Under the pieces are notes generated by a model, which was not told the origin of the DNA, did not search any database, and saw nothing but the letters and a program-made list of their open reading frames with translations. A DNA stretch of 64,000 nucleotides, taken from positions 203,017-267,016 of the forward strand of contig NZ_JAQQTE010000004.1 in the NCBI RefSeq assembly GCF_028561565.1. Direction: 5' to 3'. Position numbers and translations under genes: made by a program. This DNA comes from Gilvibacter sediminis. GTDB taxonomy: Bacteria > Bacteroidota > Bacteroidia > Flavobacteriales > Flavobacteriaceae. Shown here one piece after another: positions 16,172 to 24,645 of this stretch (its first letter is position 1; each line of letters opens with the position of its first letter).

Positions 16172-17188
16172 CTATGGCTTTACCTTGTCTGCTGTGATGC
16201 GTCCTTCGCGATTGGCAACCTCCCAAGCAGTTAGGAAGATCAATTGCGCACGCTTAGCCATAAGTTCATATTCGATCTTGTCTGGCGTATCGGTGATCTG
16301 GTGATAATCTTCATGTACTCCGTTGAAGTAGAAGATGATCGGAATGTTGTTCTTAGCAAAGTTGTAGTGGTCTGAGCGGTAGTAGAAACGGTTAGGATCG
16401 TTCTCATCATTGTAAGTGTAATCCAGCTCCAAGTTCACAGACTTGCTGTTCACCATTTCTGATACGTCATGCAATTCTTGGCTGAGCTTATCACTCCCGA
16501 TCAAGTAAATATAGTCTGGTCCACCCGCTTTGTCTGGGTCAATACGCCCAATCATATCCGTGTTTAGATTACAAACGGTGTTTTCTAAAGGGTAGATAGG
16601 ATTGTCTGTATAATAGCGCGATCCGTACAGCCCGATCTCTTCTCCCGTAACGTGCAAGAATAGAATAGAACGCTTAGGTCCGTTTCCTTCTTTTACAGCT
16701 TGTTGGAAGGCCTGAGCCATCTCTAGCATAGAAACTGTACCGCTACCATCGTCATCAGCACCATTGTAGACATTACCTTTCTTGTCCATTCCTACGTGGT
16801 CGTAGTGCGCGGAAAGAACGATCACTTCATCTGGGAATTCAGAACCTTTGATAAAGGCTAAAACGTTCTCTGAATCCTTTGGATCACGAGCGCGAGAGAA
16901 GTAGCTCGCTGGGATATTCTGGTAGTACTCTTCAGCAGTCACACCTCCGGCAATACCTTCTGACTTATAAAAATTAACCAAGTATTCTGCCGCCATCTTT
17001 TGTCCTTCCGATCCTGTCATACGTCCTTGCATTTCATCGCTTGCAAAGGTGTATAGGTGAGACTTTAGATCATCTACAGTAATGGATGCTGCGTAATCCA
17101 TATTGGTCTTGTCGGCTTTTTTGTTATTCTGAGCCGGTCCGCAGCTAATGATAAAGGCCGTTAAAACGCCCATTAAAGTGTACTTCAT
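16172..17188 (-). CDS. M28-family zinc metallopeptidase lipoprotein
   Basis: 338 residues from ATG 17188, where a lipoprotein signal (Cys16 in I-I-S-C) begins; the longer frame upstream has no signal. Zinc ligands and catalytic residues of family M28 are visible: His128/Asp130 in A-H-Y-D-H-V-G, Asp145 in N-G-A-D-D-D-G-S-G, Glu183/Glu184 in G-E-E-I-G, an Asp in N-T-D-M-I-G and a late His in S-D-H-Y-N-F. Such enzymes are aminopeptidases, or carboxypeptidases of the glutamate type, facing the periplasm or surface. Likely used for peptide scavenging. Confidence 0.93.
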   Translation of the reverse strand: MKYTLMGVLTAFIISCGPAQNNKKADKTNMDYAASITVDDLKSHLYTFASDEMQGRMTGSEGQKMAAEYLVNFYKSEGIAGGVTAEEYYQNIPASYFSRARDPKDSENVLAFIKGSEFPDEVIVLSAHYDHVGMDKKGNVYNGADDDGSGTVSMLEMAQAFQQAVKEGNGPKRSILFLHVTGEEIGLYGSRYYTDNPIYPLENTVCNLNTDMIGRIDPDKAGGPDYIYLIGSDKLSQELHDVSEMVNSKSVNLELDYTYNDENDPNRFYYRSDHYNFAKNNIPIIFYFNGVHEDYHQITDTPDKIEYELMAKRAQLIFLTAWEVANREGRITADKVKP

Positions 17189-17300
17189 GTTCCGATTTTT
17201 ATTGTTGAAGTGATTCCCACTGCGTAAATCCGCAGGGCTGAAAACCGAGTAAAGATAAAGCAATCCCCAAGTTTTTCTGTGAAATATTTGTGAAAACCAA

Positions 17301-17356
17301 ACCCTAAGTTGGGTAGGTGAAAACCCCTGATTTGTGAAAATACCCGCTATTGGGGA
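17301..17356 (+). promoter_or_regulatory. CCC-N6-GGG palindromes, site B and a weaker upstream copy
   Basis: TACCCGCTATTGGGGA (17341-17356) ends 50 nt before the ATG at 17407. A related ACCCTAAGTTGGGT lies at 17301-17314, its centre 41 bp (about four helical turns) upstream, and a CCCC half-site falls between (17324-17327) inside the AAACCCCTGATTT 13-mer. A TATCTTTAAG element follows near 17379. The arrangement looks like tandem binding sites for an activator. Confidence 0.6.
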
Positions 17357-17406
17357 TTAATTATTGCGAAGCTCCTACTATCTTTAAGTCAACTAATCGC
17401 ACTACC

Positions 17407-17817
17407 ATGGCACTATTGAATACAACCATCATTAACATCCAAGATCACACGATCGCCAAACAGCAATACGATAATTTAAATACACAGAAATGTATTTTGA
17501 TGGTGGTTTTGGGTGATTCTGAAAACATTGCAGAAGGAGTAGCATTGGCAGACGAACTAGCAGACACTTCTCCTGGAGGTTTTGCCCGCAAGGTGATGTG
17601 GGTTAAAGATTTTGTTACCCTCAAGGCAGACTTAGAACCGTATTTGACTGCTGCGAGCATTATAGAAGACGATACTCCTTATGAAGAGATCAAAGTATTT
17701 TGCCTTACGTTAGCGCCGCGCAAGGCCAACTCTAGAATTCATAAGAACGGTCAAATGACCTTTGTAAAACTCGAGAAGCTTTTTGTAGAAGCAGAGTCTC
17801 AATCTATAGATCAATAA
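17407..17817 (+). CDS. Hypothetical protein, 136 aa
   Basis: Starts at ATG 17407; the in-frame extension upstream would run through the palindrome and is rejected. No signal peptide; alternating strands and helices, with a hydrophobic K-C-I-L-M-V-V-L strand near residue 28. I do not recognise the family. The stop is 3 nt before the next start, so it forms an operon with the coiled-coil protein gene and may be its cytoplasmic partner. Confidence 0.55.
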   Translation: MALLNTTIINIQDHTIAKQQYDNLNTQKCILMVVLGDSENIAEGVALADELADTSPGGFARKVMWVKDFVTLKADLEPYLTAASIIEDDTPYEEIKVFCLTLAPRKANSRIHKNGQMTFVKLEKLFVEAESQSIDQ

Positions 17818-17820
17818 ATC

Positions 17821-19605
17821 ATGAAAAAATTCCTCCTACCGCTGTGCCTATTGATCCTGAACTTTGGGCAGGCTCAGTCCATCATTACTATGATAGAAAA
17901 GACCAGCTATGGTTCTGACACTATAGCTAAATCCGGGCCTCAAATTGTGGATATCAATGGTAATTTGAGCTTATATATAGATAAGGAACTGTTGGCAGAA
18001 AAGATAGCAGCGGAGTATCCGCAATACCAGGCATCCATTGACTTACAAAAAAAGATAGATGCTCTAGATTCAGCCTTATCGCTCCAAGAGCAAATATTTG
18101 CAGATGTTAAACGAACAACGCTTAATACAGGAGACTTAAACGCCTTGTATTCGGGACTCAATCAATTTTATCAGACCCTAGATGCTCCCGCAAATACAGC
18201 CTTAGCTGCCGAGGTGAATGACTTATTCAACGATTGGCGTGCGCTTTACGGGCGCAACGGAATAAGCTCCGATAAAGAAGTTCCAAAAGAAGTATACATA
18301 TTGTCTCGACTTAATGATGAATTGGGAAAGCTTAAAACGGATTTAGAAAATAGTCCAGGTAAGTCTTACAGCATAAGCATGGTAGCTTATATGAGCAGTA
18401 AATTAGGCTCAGATCGTGTCCATATTGAAAACTTTGATAACATAAAGGAAAAGGAGGTCTACATCGTACAACGGTGGGTCACTACACTCAGTGATGATCA
18501 ATTGAAACAACTTCAAAACATAAAGGAGCGGGCTGAAAAATACAATGCTGAGGCCCCCAAGGTCTTTGAACAGCTCAAGCAAAGTCTGTTGCAAAACTTT
18601 CCTGATTTAGCCTGTATTGAAACTACCAAAACTGCCATTGTTGATTTTGTGAACTCCAACCCTTTAGGCAATGTGGAGGCTGCATTGAAGGATAAGGCCA
18701 ATGAGGTAGTGGCTGAGTACAATGCGATTGTGTCCTTAATAAATAATGCTAAAGCGCAGATATCGTCGTGGAATATTGATTCGGTATTTGAAATTTTGGA
18801 CCTTGTACAGTCCCTACAAGCTAAGCTTAAAGACATAGAGGAAACTTTCACGAATTTTCAAAGTATTCTGGATACTTTGCAGCAATTAAAGACCAAGGCG
18901 GCTGTGCTCTACAAAGATGCATCTAAGTGCTACAGCAGTGTTAGAGATGCCGTGAATGCTATAGGGCGAATGACGGGCTTGTTAAAAAATCAAAGCGATC
19001 GTTATAAAGACAATTTGGATTTAGGAGATGAGATCCTCAAGTTCACTTTGAATGATCTGCCCAGTGAAGGATACATTAGACTCAAAGGCGCTGGCCCGCG
19101 TGAAGCAGGTGATAATTTGGAAATAAATCTTGTCCTGCTTGTGCCTAAATCAAACGCCCCGGAGAATGCTGCTGTTTCTGATGCCTACGACCCGCGTAGA
19201 TTGGAAACCTGGGATTTACAGATGGAGATTATTGGTCTGAGATCTGAAACTTCTGTAGGGATTATTATGGCCGAGCCATTGAACGCTGAAAAATTACAGG
19301 GAGAATTGCCGGATGACCGACGTTTCTTGTATGCACCTTCTGCCTCGCTTTTACTCAAAATCGGTTCCAGAAAACACCGATGGTATAACGATTTTGTTGA
19401 CTTAGGTTTGGGGATTGCAATATCAACACCAGACTTCAATACGGACGGAACCCCAGAGTTTGGCGTGGGAGGGATGCTCACCGTCTTTAAAGATATACTC
19501 AGCGTTGGATACAGTTACAATGTGACTCTAGATGTCCCTTACTGGCACTTTGGGATAAACCTGCCTTTTAATTTACCTGGAATACCTATTAATACACCCA
19601 AATAA
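17821..19605 (+). CDS. Secreted coiled-coil protein, 594 aa
   Basis: Signal peptide of 19 residues (ending A-Q-S). Long helical, heptad-like segments cover about residues 55-100, 145-180, 240-390, rich in Lys, Gln, Leu and Ala. The last 150 residues change to Gly/aromatic beta-strand sequence (G-V-G-G-M-L, G-Y-S-Y-N-V) with a Pro-rich end, which may form a membrane-associated sheet. No family recognised. Directly downstream of the 136-aa gene; tRNA-Ser follows at 58 nt. Role open: cell-surface scaffold is one possibility. Confidence 0.6.
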   Translation: MKKFLLPLCLLILNFGQAQSIITMIEKTSYGSDTIAKSGPQIVDINGNLSLYIDKELLAEKIAAEYPQYQASIDLQKKIDALDSALSLQEQIFADVKRTTLNTGDLNALYSGLNQFYQTLDAPANTALAAEVNDLFNDWRALYGRNGISSDKEVPKEVYILSRLNDELGKLKTDLENSPGKSYSISMVAYMSSKLGSDRVHIENFDNIKEKEVYIVQRWVTTLSDDQLKQLQNIKERAEKYNAEAPKVFEQLKQSLLQNFPDLACIETTKTAIVDFVNSNPLGNVEAALKDKANEVVAEYNAIVSLINNAKAQISSWNIDSVFEILDLVQSLQAKLKDIEETFTNFQSILDTLQQLKTKAAVLYKDASKCYSSVRDAVNAIGRMTGLLKNQSDRYKDNLDLGDEILKFTLNDLPSEGYIRLKGAGPREAGDNLEINLVLLVPKSNAPENAAVSDAYDPRRLETWDLQMEIIGLRSETSVGIIMAEPLNAEKLQGELPDDRRFLYAPSASLLLKIGSRKHRWYNDFVDLGLGIAISTPDFNTDGTPEFGVGGMLTVFKDILSVGYSYNVTLDVPYWHFGINLPFNLPGIPINTPK

Positions 19606-19663
19606 AAAACAACACTTTTCTTTTTTATAAAACAAAGGAGTGATTATATTTGCAACCGCTTAA

Positions 19664-19748
19664 GGAGAAATGGCAGAGTGGTCGAATGCGGCAGTCTTGA
19701 AAACTGTTGAGGGTCACACCTCCGGGGGTTCGAATCCCTCTTTCTCCG
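19664..19748 (+). tRNA. tRNA-Ser (anticodon TGA)
   Basis: Acceptor stem GGAGAAA (19664-19670) pairs with TTTCTCC (19741-19747), discriminator G at 19748. Anticodon stem GCAGT/ACTGT holds loop CTTGAAA, giving anticodon TGA. A long variable arm (TGAGGGTCACACCTCC) identifies a class II tRNA, and the T-arm reads GGGGGTTCGAATCCC. Reads UCA and related serine codons. CA follows the discriminator but the full CCA is not encoded. A strong terminator follows, then a repeat array. Confidence 0.98.
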
Positions 19749-19756
19749 CAAAAGGA

Positions 19757-19784
19757 AACCCGCAACGAGAGTTGCGGGTTTTTT
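19757..19784 (+). terminator. Terminator of tRNA-Ser
   Basis: Stem AACCCGCAAC / GTTGCGGGTT (19757-19766 and 19771-19780), GAGA loop, then T-run. Confidence 0.9.
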
Positions 19785-19805
19785 AATTTAAGGCCGCGGC
19801 AAATG

Positions 19806-20150
19806 CTCGCATTTGTAAGCGGTCGTAATTAAAAAACCCAATGCGCTGCGCGCATTGTGGGTTCAATGCTTGCTCAGGATTCCCTTATGGGATGTTTTGC
19901 GCAGCAAAACAATCCCTATTCTCGCATTTGTAAGCGGTCGTAATTAAAAAACCCAATGCGCTGCGCGCATTGTGGGTTCAATGCTTGCTCAGGATTCCCT
20001 TATGGGATGTTTTGCGCAGCAAAACAATCCCTATTCTCGCTTTCGTAAGCCCGCGTAATTAAAAAACCCAAACGGCTGTGCCGTTTGTGGGTTCAATGCT
20101 TGCTCAGGATTCCATTCCGGGATGCTTCACGAAGTGAAGCAATCCCAACT
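19806..20150. repeat. Three tandem 115-bp repeats with two conserved hairpins each
   Basis: Units at 19806-19920, 19921-20035 and 20036-20150. Units 1 and 2 are identical over 115 bp. Unit 3 differs almost only in two inverted-repeat stems and the first 16 bases, yet both stems still pair: AATGCGC-TGC-GCGCATT becomes AAACGGC-TGT-GCCGTTT, and GTTTTGC-GCA-GCAAAAC becomes GCTTCAC-GAA-GTGAAGC, flanked by GGGAT and ATCCC. The sequence between the two hairpins stays constant. The array lies between the tRNA terminator and the next gene; no ORF in it is credible. Function unknown. Confidence 0.9.
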
Positions 20151-20267
20151 AGCGCCTCCCGCTTACGCGGCTACCTTAAACAAACATCCACAGGATATTT
20201 GGTTCTGCAAGCAGAACTTCATTGCGGTAATGCTCGGAATTCTCCTTACTTCACATCCTCTTTGAAA

Positions 20268-20283
20268 TACCCGCTAACGGGTA
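20268..20283. promoter_or_regulatory. 16-bp CCC-N6-GGG palindrome, site C
   Basis: TACCCGCTAACGGGTA, the most symmetrical of the three copies, ends 50 nt before the ATG at 20334, the same distance as at the two other sites. A TTG immediately follows (20284-20286). Confidence 0.6.
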
Positions 20284-20333
20284 TTGAACGCAAAGTATTG
20301 AATCCGCATCTTGCGACAATAAAACTTACAGCG

Positions 20334-20984
20334 ATGAAATATCTATTTACACTTTTACTAATGGTGACAATTAATTTAAGTTTTGGTCAATCAGACAGTG
20401 ACTTTTTGATAATTGGAGATGCAGATACTGAAGGATGCATTGGAGTTTCTAAACCAGCATTTATAAAAAATGTTTATACATCTGTAAATGTAAAGGTTAC
20501 CTACAAGCGACTTGAAACCGATAGAGTTGATCTAGAACGAATGACAAATATTTTATCTCCGGGCCAGCAAGTCAAAATTGGATGCGAGGTAAATGAGGGT
20601 GGCTTTGAAAGAAGATTTCAAGTAATAGATGTAAAAGTATTGGGCGGAAACAGTGATGATAATAAACGCCAGATATTAGACGGCACTCCATTTAAAGTCA
20701 CTTTAAATGGAACAAACTGTCCTTCTGACGATGGTTGGACAGGCAGTGGTGACCCATTAGGCACTTTGCTCTGTGGCAAAGTTTACAAAGGATTTTATTC
20801 CAATGGAAAATATACGATTACTGGGTATCATGAAAGAACCAGACGAGAGGAGACGCACACTTACGGAAATGCTAATCCGAGTACTTATGGAATATCACTT
20901 TGGGGTGTTTTTATGACATATACTGAAGAAGGCCAAGTTATACATCCCGTTTATGGCGTGGTTGGTACTCTTTCGTTTAATTGA
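20334..20984 (+). CDS. Secreted hypothetical protein, 216 aa
   Basis: Start at ATG 20334, the beginning of a signal peptide (M-K-Y-L-F ... F-G-Q); the frame can be extended upstream into the repeat array, which is rejected as non-coding. The mature part has a central Cys pair and a Gly/Asp-rich stretch (about residues 131-150), then a beta-rich end with Y-T-I-T-G-Y-H. No family recognised. Preceded by the third 16-bp palindrome, so possibly co-regulated with the thioredoxin and coiled-coil genes. Confidence 0.6.
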   Translation: MKYLFTLLLMVTINLSFGQSDSDFLIIGDADTEGCIGVSKPAFIKNVYTSVNVKVTYKRLETDRVDLERMTNILSPGQQVKIGCEVNEGGFERRFQVIDVKVLGGNSDDNKRQILDGTPFKVTLNGTNCPSDDGWTGSGDPLGTLLCGKVYKGFYSNGKYTITGYHERTRREETHTYGNANPSTYGISLWGVFMTYTEEGQVIHPVYGVVGTLSFN

Positions 20985-21140
20985 GTTCAATTATAACATT
21001 TTTCTCTCAAAGTCTTTTGTTGTCTTTCAGCTTCTTCTCCACAACATTTTAAGTCATTAAATAAAGTTTAATTAATTAGTAATCAACCCTACCCTTTACA
21101 ATAATGTGTAATAACAGTTGATCACAGCTTCTAGAATACA

Positions 21141-21716
21141 ATGAAAGATTTAGCACTTTGGGGAAATTTTTTAGCGGGATTGGGAGCGCTTTCAGCGTTA
21201 ATAATTTCAATATTCCAGATTAGACGAAATTCAAAATTTCATGAAGCAAATTTTTGGCTAAAGCTCAGACAAATGTTCAATGAAGAAGACCGAATTTATG
21301 TTCATCGGGAATTAAGGAAAGGAACATGGATTTCGAAAACACCTATTGATAAAAGTGAGTGGTCAAAAATTGAAGATTATATGGGTTTAATGGAGGTATG
21401 TGAAGGGATGCTTCAAAAGAAAATAATCAGTGAGACTGTTTTTAAAAACTTGTATGAATATCGCATTTATAATATTTGCTGTAATAAGCAAGTCGTGCAT
21501 CAAAAGTTAATTTATGAATATTATGATTGGCATTTATTCTATCGATTATTGGAAAGACTTTATGGCGAGGATTGGAAGGATTTCTATACCTTCATATCAA
21601 AAGCAAAGATTGGTTACAATCAGGTCAAAAATGAAAATGCTTTATTAGCTAAGTTCGATGCTGACCAAAAAATTCAATACAGCTATTTTATCAAAAAACT
21701 AAATATTGAATTGTAG
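21141..21716 (+). CDS. Single-pass membrane protein, DUF4760-like
   Basis: 191 residues. One N-terminal membrane segment (about 6-25, L-W-G-N-F-L-A-G-L-G-A-L-S-A-L) precedes a helical cytoplasmic domain with aromatic, charged repeats (W-L-K-L-R-Q-M, D-Y-M-G-L-M-E). This layout is that of DUF4760 and related uncharacterised families, recalled by pattern rather than by search. No partner gene is evident; 156 bp of AT-rich sequence precede it. Confidence 0.55.
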   Translation: MKDLALWGNFLAGLGALSALIISIFQIRRNSKFHEANFWLKLRQMFNEEDRIYVHRELRKGTWISKTPIDKSEWSKIEDYMGLMEVCEGMLQKKIISETVFKNLYEYRIYNICCNKQVVHQKLIYEYYDWHLFYRLLERLYGEDWKDFYTFISKAKIGYNQVKNENALLAKFDADQKIQYSYFIKKLNIEL

Positions 21717-21752
21717 CCTAACATATTATTCTCCGATCCTACCTTCCACCAC

Positions 21753-22184
21753 ATGAAGAAAACGCTTTGTACACTTTTTGCGCTAATTGGTTTTTTGTTT
21801 TACGCGAATGGACAGGCGATCAATGACACGATTACCAACTGGCAACTGTATAAAGATTCCGAATTGATTTTAAAGAGTCATGATTTCAATTCTGTTATTC
21901 AAGAGGCTGAAATTGAAACTTCTGAGGAGTTTTCTCAACTGATTGTACGCGTCAATTATGATACAAGAGTTAATGACGTTTTCTCAAGACGCCTTTGGTT
22001 TCGTTACGACGAGGTAGATGTTCTTTCCGTGCAAGATATCGCTAAACTGGAGGAACCCCTTATTTTGAGCAAAGAAGCTTTGTCGGAAGTTTTAGAAAAC
22101 TATTTACGTAAGCCCATAACGGTCTTTTATCAAGATGCAAGTCGCAAACACCCAATCCTAATCGGCATTCTCAACTTCAAGTGA
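21753..22184 (+). CDS. Secreted hypothetical protein, 143 aa
   Basis: Signal peptide (M-K-K-T-L ... A-N-G-Q) and a short beta-rich mature domain with W-Q-L-Y-K-D and F-R-Y-D-E motifs. No Cys or catalytic motif. Follows the preceding gene by 36 nt. Family not recognised. Confidence 0.55.
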   Translation: MKKTLCTLFALIGFLFYANGQAINDTITNWQLYKDSELILKSHDFNSVIQEAEIETSEEFSQLIVRVNYDTRVNDVFSRRLWFRYDEVDVLSVQDIAKLEEPLILSKEALSEVLENYLRKPITVFYQDASRKHPILIGILNFK

Positions 22185-22304
22185 CCTAATGTGTTTCACG
22201 CTATTTAAAGTAAAGGAACTCCTTTGCACCCTCCCTCAAAATCAATTAACTTTAAAAGCATCCTAAAACAGTTTTAGACTTCTGTCTGAAATCAAAACCA
22301 TCAA

Positions 22305-22862
22305 ATGTCAGACAATCTCAAAATTTTCCAGGAGGAGTTCTTAAACGCGGATTCATGGCCGAAACGAAAGGATGGAGTCCCTTTGTGTTTGTTGGATAAT
22401 TTATCTGACACAGAAAAGGAAATCGCAGAGCAACAGCTTTTAGAGCGCCTTAGTTTAAAAGATGATTGGCCAATTAGGGGCTTGGGACATTTAAGATCTC
22501 AGAGGCCACTTAAAAAGCTTTATGAGCTGCTACCGCAGAGTAAAAAGGCCATGAAAATAATTATTGCCCATGCTATTTTTCAGATCAGTGCAGATCAAAA
22601 AATGATTGACACAGTTTTGAGCGAAGTGCCTCAGATTAGCAATCAATATGAATTGATCCCTGTGGTTTATTTATTGCCGGATTTTAAGGACGAGCGCGTC
22701 AATCAAGTATTGAACGCCCTGAGAGATCATAAAGAATACTTAGTCGCTTACAACGCTACCCAAGCCATGGGGCTTTCAATAGCTGCTGTTGTTAATCGGT
22801 TTAGGGCGGAAGATTCTCGCGGATTTTGGAGTCGACTATGGCGCAAATTCAAAGGAAATTAA
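22305..22862 (+). CDS. HEAT-repeat-like cytoplasmic protein
   Basis: 185 residues, no signal. Paired amphipathic helices with repeating hydrophobic spacing, especially about residues 45-160 (A-I-F-Q-I, L-N-A-L-R-D-H, A-T-Q-A-M-G-L), suggest HEAT-like repeats. The C-terminus is strongly basic and rich in Trp/Arg (about 170-185). Such repeats mediate protein contacts. No more precise role can be given. Confidence 0.5.
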   Translation: MSDNLKIFQEEFLNADSWPKRKDGVPLCLLDNLSDTEKEIAEQQLLERLSLKDDWPIRGLGHLRSQRPLKKLYELLPQSKKAMKIIIAHAIFQISADQKMIDTVLSEVPQISNQYELIPVVYLLPDFKDERVNQVLNALRDHKEYLVAYNATQAMGLSIAAVVNRFRAEDSRGFWSRLWRKFKGN

Positions 22863-23022
22863 TGGCCGTCTTATATAAAGGGATCCTTTGATGCTTTGCA
22901 CCCTTGCTGAGAAAGGATTAAATTTATGTAGAAACAACAAGCCAAGTATAAGACGGTATACTAGCCCTGTCTAGAACCGTTAGTATTTGGTCACAATCAA
23001 CTTCAGCTCACTTTCAATCAGC

Positions 23023-23712
23023 ATGAAAATCAAAAACATCAAAAAATACATCTATGAATTCTTATCGGTCTTCTTTGCGGTAACCTTTGCTTTTTTGTTG
23101 GACAGTTGGAATCAGAATAAAAATCAAAGATTAACAGAAAAGACCATTTTAAAAGAAATCTACAACGGGCTTGAAAGAGACAGTATTGACTTGCATAATG
23201 ACGAACTCGCTATGCAATACAACCTTAAAGCGGTTGACTATTTCAGGAAAATTGTCAATAATGTTGAAGTGGATAACGATTCGCTCGCCACTTATTATTT
23301 CTATCTGACTCGAGATGCCGTTACCATTCAGAACACCTCGGGCTATGAAACCCTTAAATCTGTCGGTTTGGAGATCATAGAGAATGATTCTTTGAGAAAA
23401 GCCATAATTGATTTGTATGAAGTGCGGTATAAGTTGTATCAGAAATTTACCGAGGAGTATGACGAGAATAAGTATATGCGGAACTATTTTGCGACGATCA
23501 ACAACTCCATCGCGCCAAATTTTAAATACGACCCACGAGGAAATATCATCGGCATTGAGCAACCCATTAACCTTGAAGAGGAAGAAAAGAACACAGTGTT
23601 GAGCTATCTATGGCGATTGCAAGTAAACCGAATGGACAGGGAAGGAGCAATTAAAGGCAATAAGGTAAAAATAGGGGAGATCAGAGCATTTATAAGTGAG
23701 CATATTGAATGA
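23023..23712 (+). CDS. DUF6090-like membrane-anchored protein
   Basis: 229 residues from ATG 23023; a TTG further upstream is less likely. A basic start, one membrane helix (about residues 11-27) and the following D-S-W-N-Q-N-K-N-Q-R motif recall the flavobacterial DUF6090 family, whose members keep this N-terminus before a variable helical domain. The domain here (about 40-229) is charged and helical and probably periplasmic. Function unknown for the family. Confidence 0.6.
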   Translation: MKIKNIKKYIYEFLSVFFAVTFAFLLDSWNQNKNQRLTEKTILKEIYNGLERDSIDLHNDELAMQYNLKAVDYFRKIVNNVEVDNDSLATYYFYLTRDAVTIQNTSGYETLKSVGLEIIENDSLRKAIIDLYEVRYKLYQKFTEEYDENKYMRNYFATINNSIAPNFKYDPRGNIIGIEQPINLEEEEKNTVLSYLWRLQVNRMDREGAIKGNKVKIGEIRAFISEHIE

Positions 23713-23785
23713 AGCATTCATTGCTGATAGCGATAAATAATCACCCATAGCCTACCGATAATCAAATTTTAAACCCTGCATTGAA

Positions 23786-24430
23786 ATGATCAAGTTTTTA
23801 GAAAAATACCTAATCACCAATTGGTGGATTCCAATACTACTATTTGGAATTTCAATGCTTCATTTCATTTTTGCCCCAATGCTTACCGGTTCCGGGTTCG
23901 GATTTTATCTACTCGCGATATTTAGTGGAATATTGTTGATTTCTGCGGTCGTTCAGTTTTTTAAAGGAAGAATTTTTATAGGTCTATTTCAAATAGCTTT
24001 TATAGCTGTACCATTGTTGTTCCTCGGGTTAGTAACTTATGTGTTTGTTGGATTTGTTGGCCAGCTGGAAAGTATTGGTAATAATCAATTAGCTTATGAT
24101 AGCATCCAGCCACTTATTGAAGAGAAGACGGATTTAGTTATTCCAGACGATTATGAGGTTTGGGAAAACACTATTCAACATACAGAAGGAGCTATTGATT
24201 CTGATTATTCTTTAGAGTTGACTTTAGTTTATAATGACTGGGATGAAGCAGCTATTATGCGGCAGATTCACTACCATTCTGAATTAGAGTCGGAGAAAGG
24301 CGTATGGAAAAAATATAACGACGGATATGATTTCATACATCATAACAATGAAATCAACAGAGCGGAACCTTTTTATTTTAAAGTCGATACAGTACTTAAT
24401 GAAATAACCTTGAATTTAAGTCACCTCTAA
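23786..24430 (+). CDS. Membrane protein, 214 aa
   Basis: Three hydrophobic helices (about 12-32, 35-53 and 60-92), then a periplasmic or cytoplasmic domain of about 120 residues with acidic strands (I-P-D-D-Y-E-V-W-E-N and D-S-D-Y-S-L-E-L-T). No family recognised. 215 bases without a recognisable feature follow it. Confidence 0.55.
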   Translation: MIKFLEKYLITNWWIPILLFGISMLHFIFAPMLTGSGFGFYLLAIFSGILLISAVVQFFKGRIFIGLFQIAFIAVPLLFLGLVTYVFVGFVGQLESIGNNQLAYDSIQPLIEEKTDLVIPDDYEVWENTIQHTEGAIDSDYSLELTLVYNDWDEAAIMRQIHYHSELESEKGVWKKYNDGYDFIHHNNEINRAEPFYFKVDTVLNEITLNLSHL

Positions 24431-24645
24431 GTCTTGATGTAAAGCCATTACCACATTTTAAATAATGCTCGCGTGAGACCGCGGCCGTCATTTATTGATC
24501 AAAGCTTAAAGGAAGTATTCAGTTGTAAAATGGCGGATTCGAACAAAAGAAACGATAAAAATATAACTGAACATTAATTTCAATCTGATTTTGTCTGTAA
24601 CGTTCATTTAAAGTTGTTGTCTAGTATTAAGACTAAACAATTAAA

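Noticed and set aside
19853-19870. B-box-like GGTTCAATGC in each 115-bp unit, suggesting a tRNA-derived element
   Set aside because: The neighbouring bases cannot form a T-stem and no acceptor or anticodon arm is found.
19806-20150. CRISPR-like interpretation of the repeats
   Set aside because: Units are adjoining and 115 bp long with no spacers, and no cas genes are present.
20085-20333. In-frame extension of the 20334 gene into the repeat array
   Set aside because: The extension translates repeat sequence and has no signal peptide, whereas a clean one begins at 20334.
24614-24640. Imperfect TTGTT...AACAA inverted repeat before the 24646 gene
   Set aside because: It needs a 2-nt gap to align and lacks the TTTTGTTTAA core on both sides, so it was not counted with the proteorhodopsin motif.
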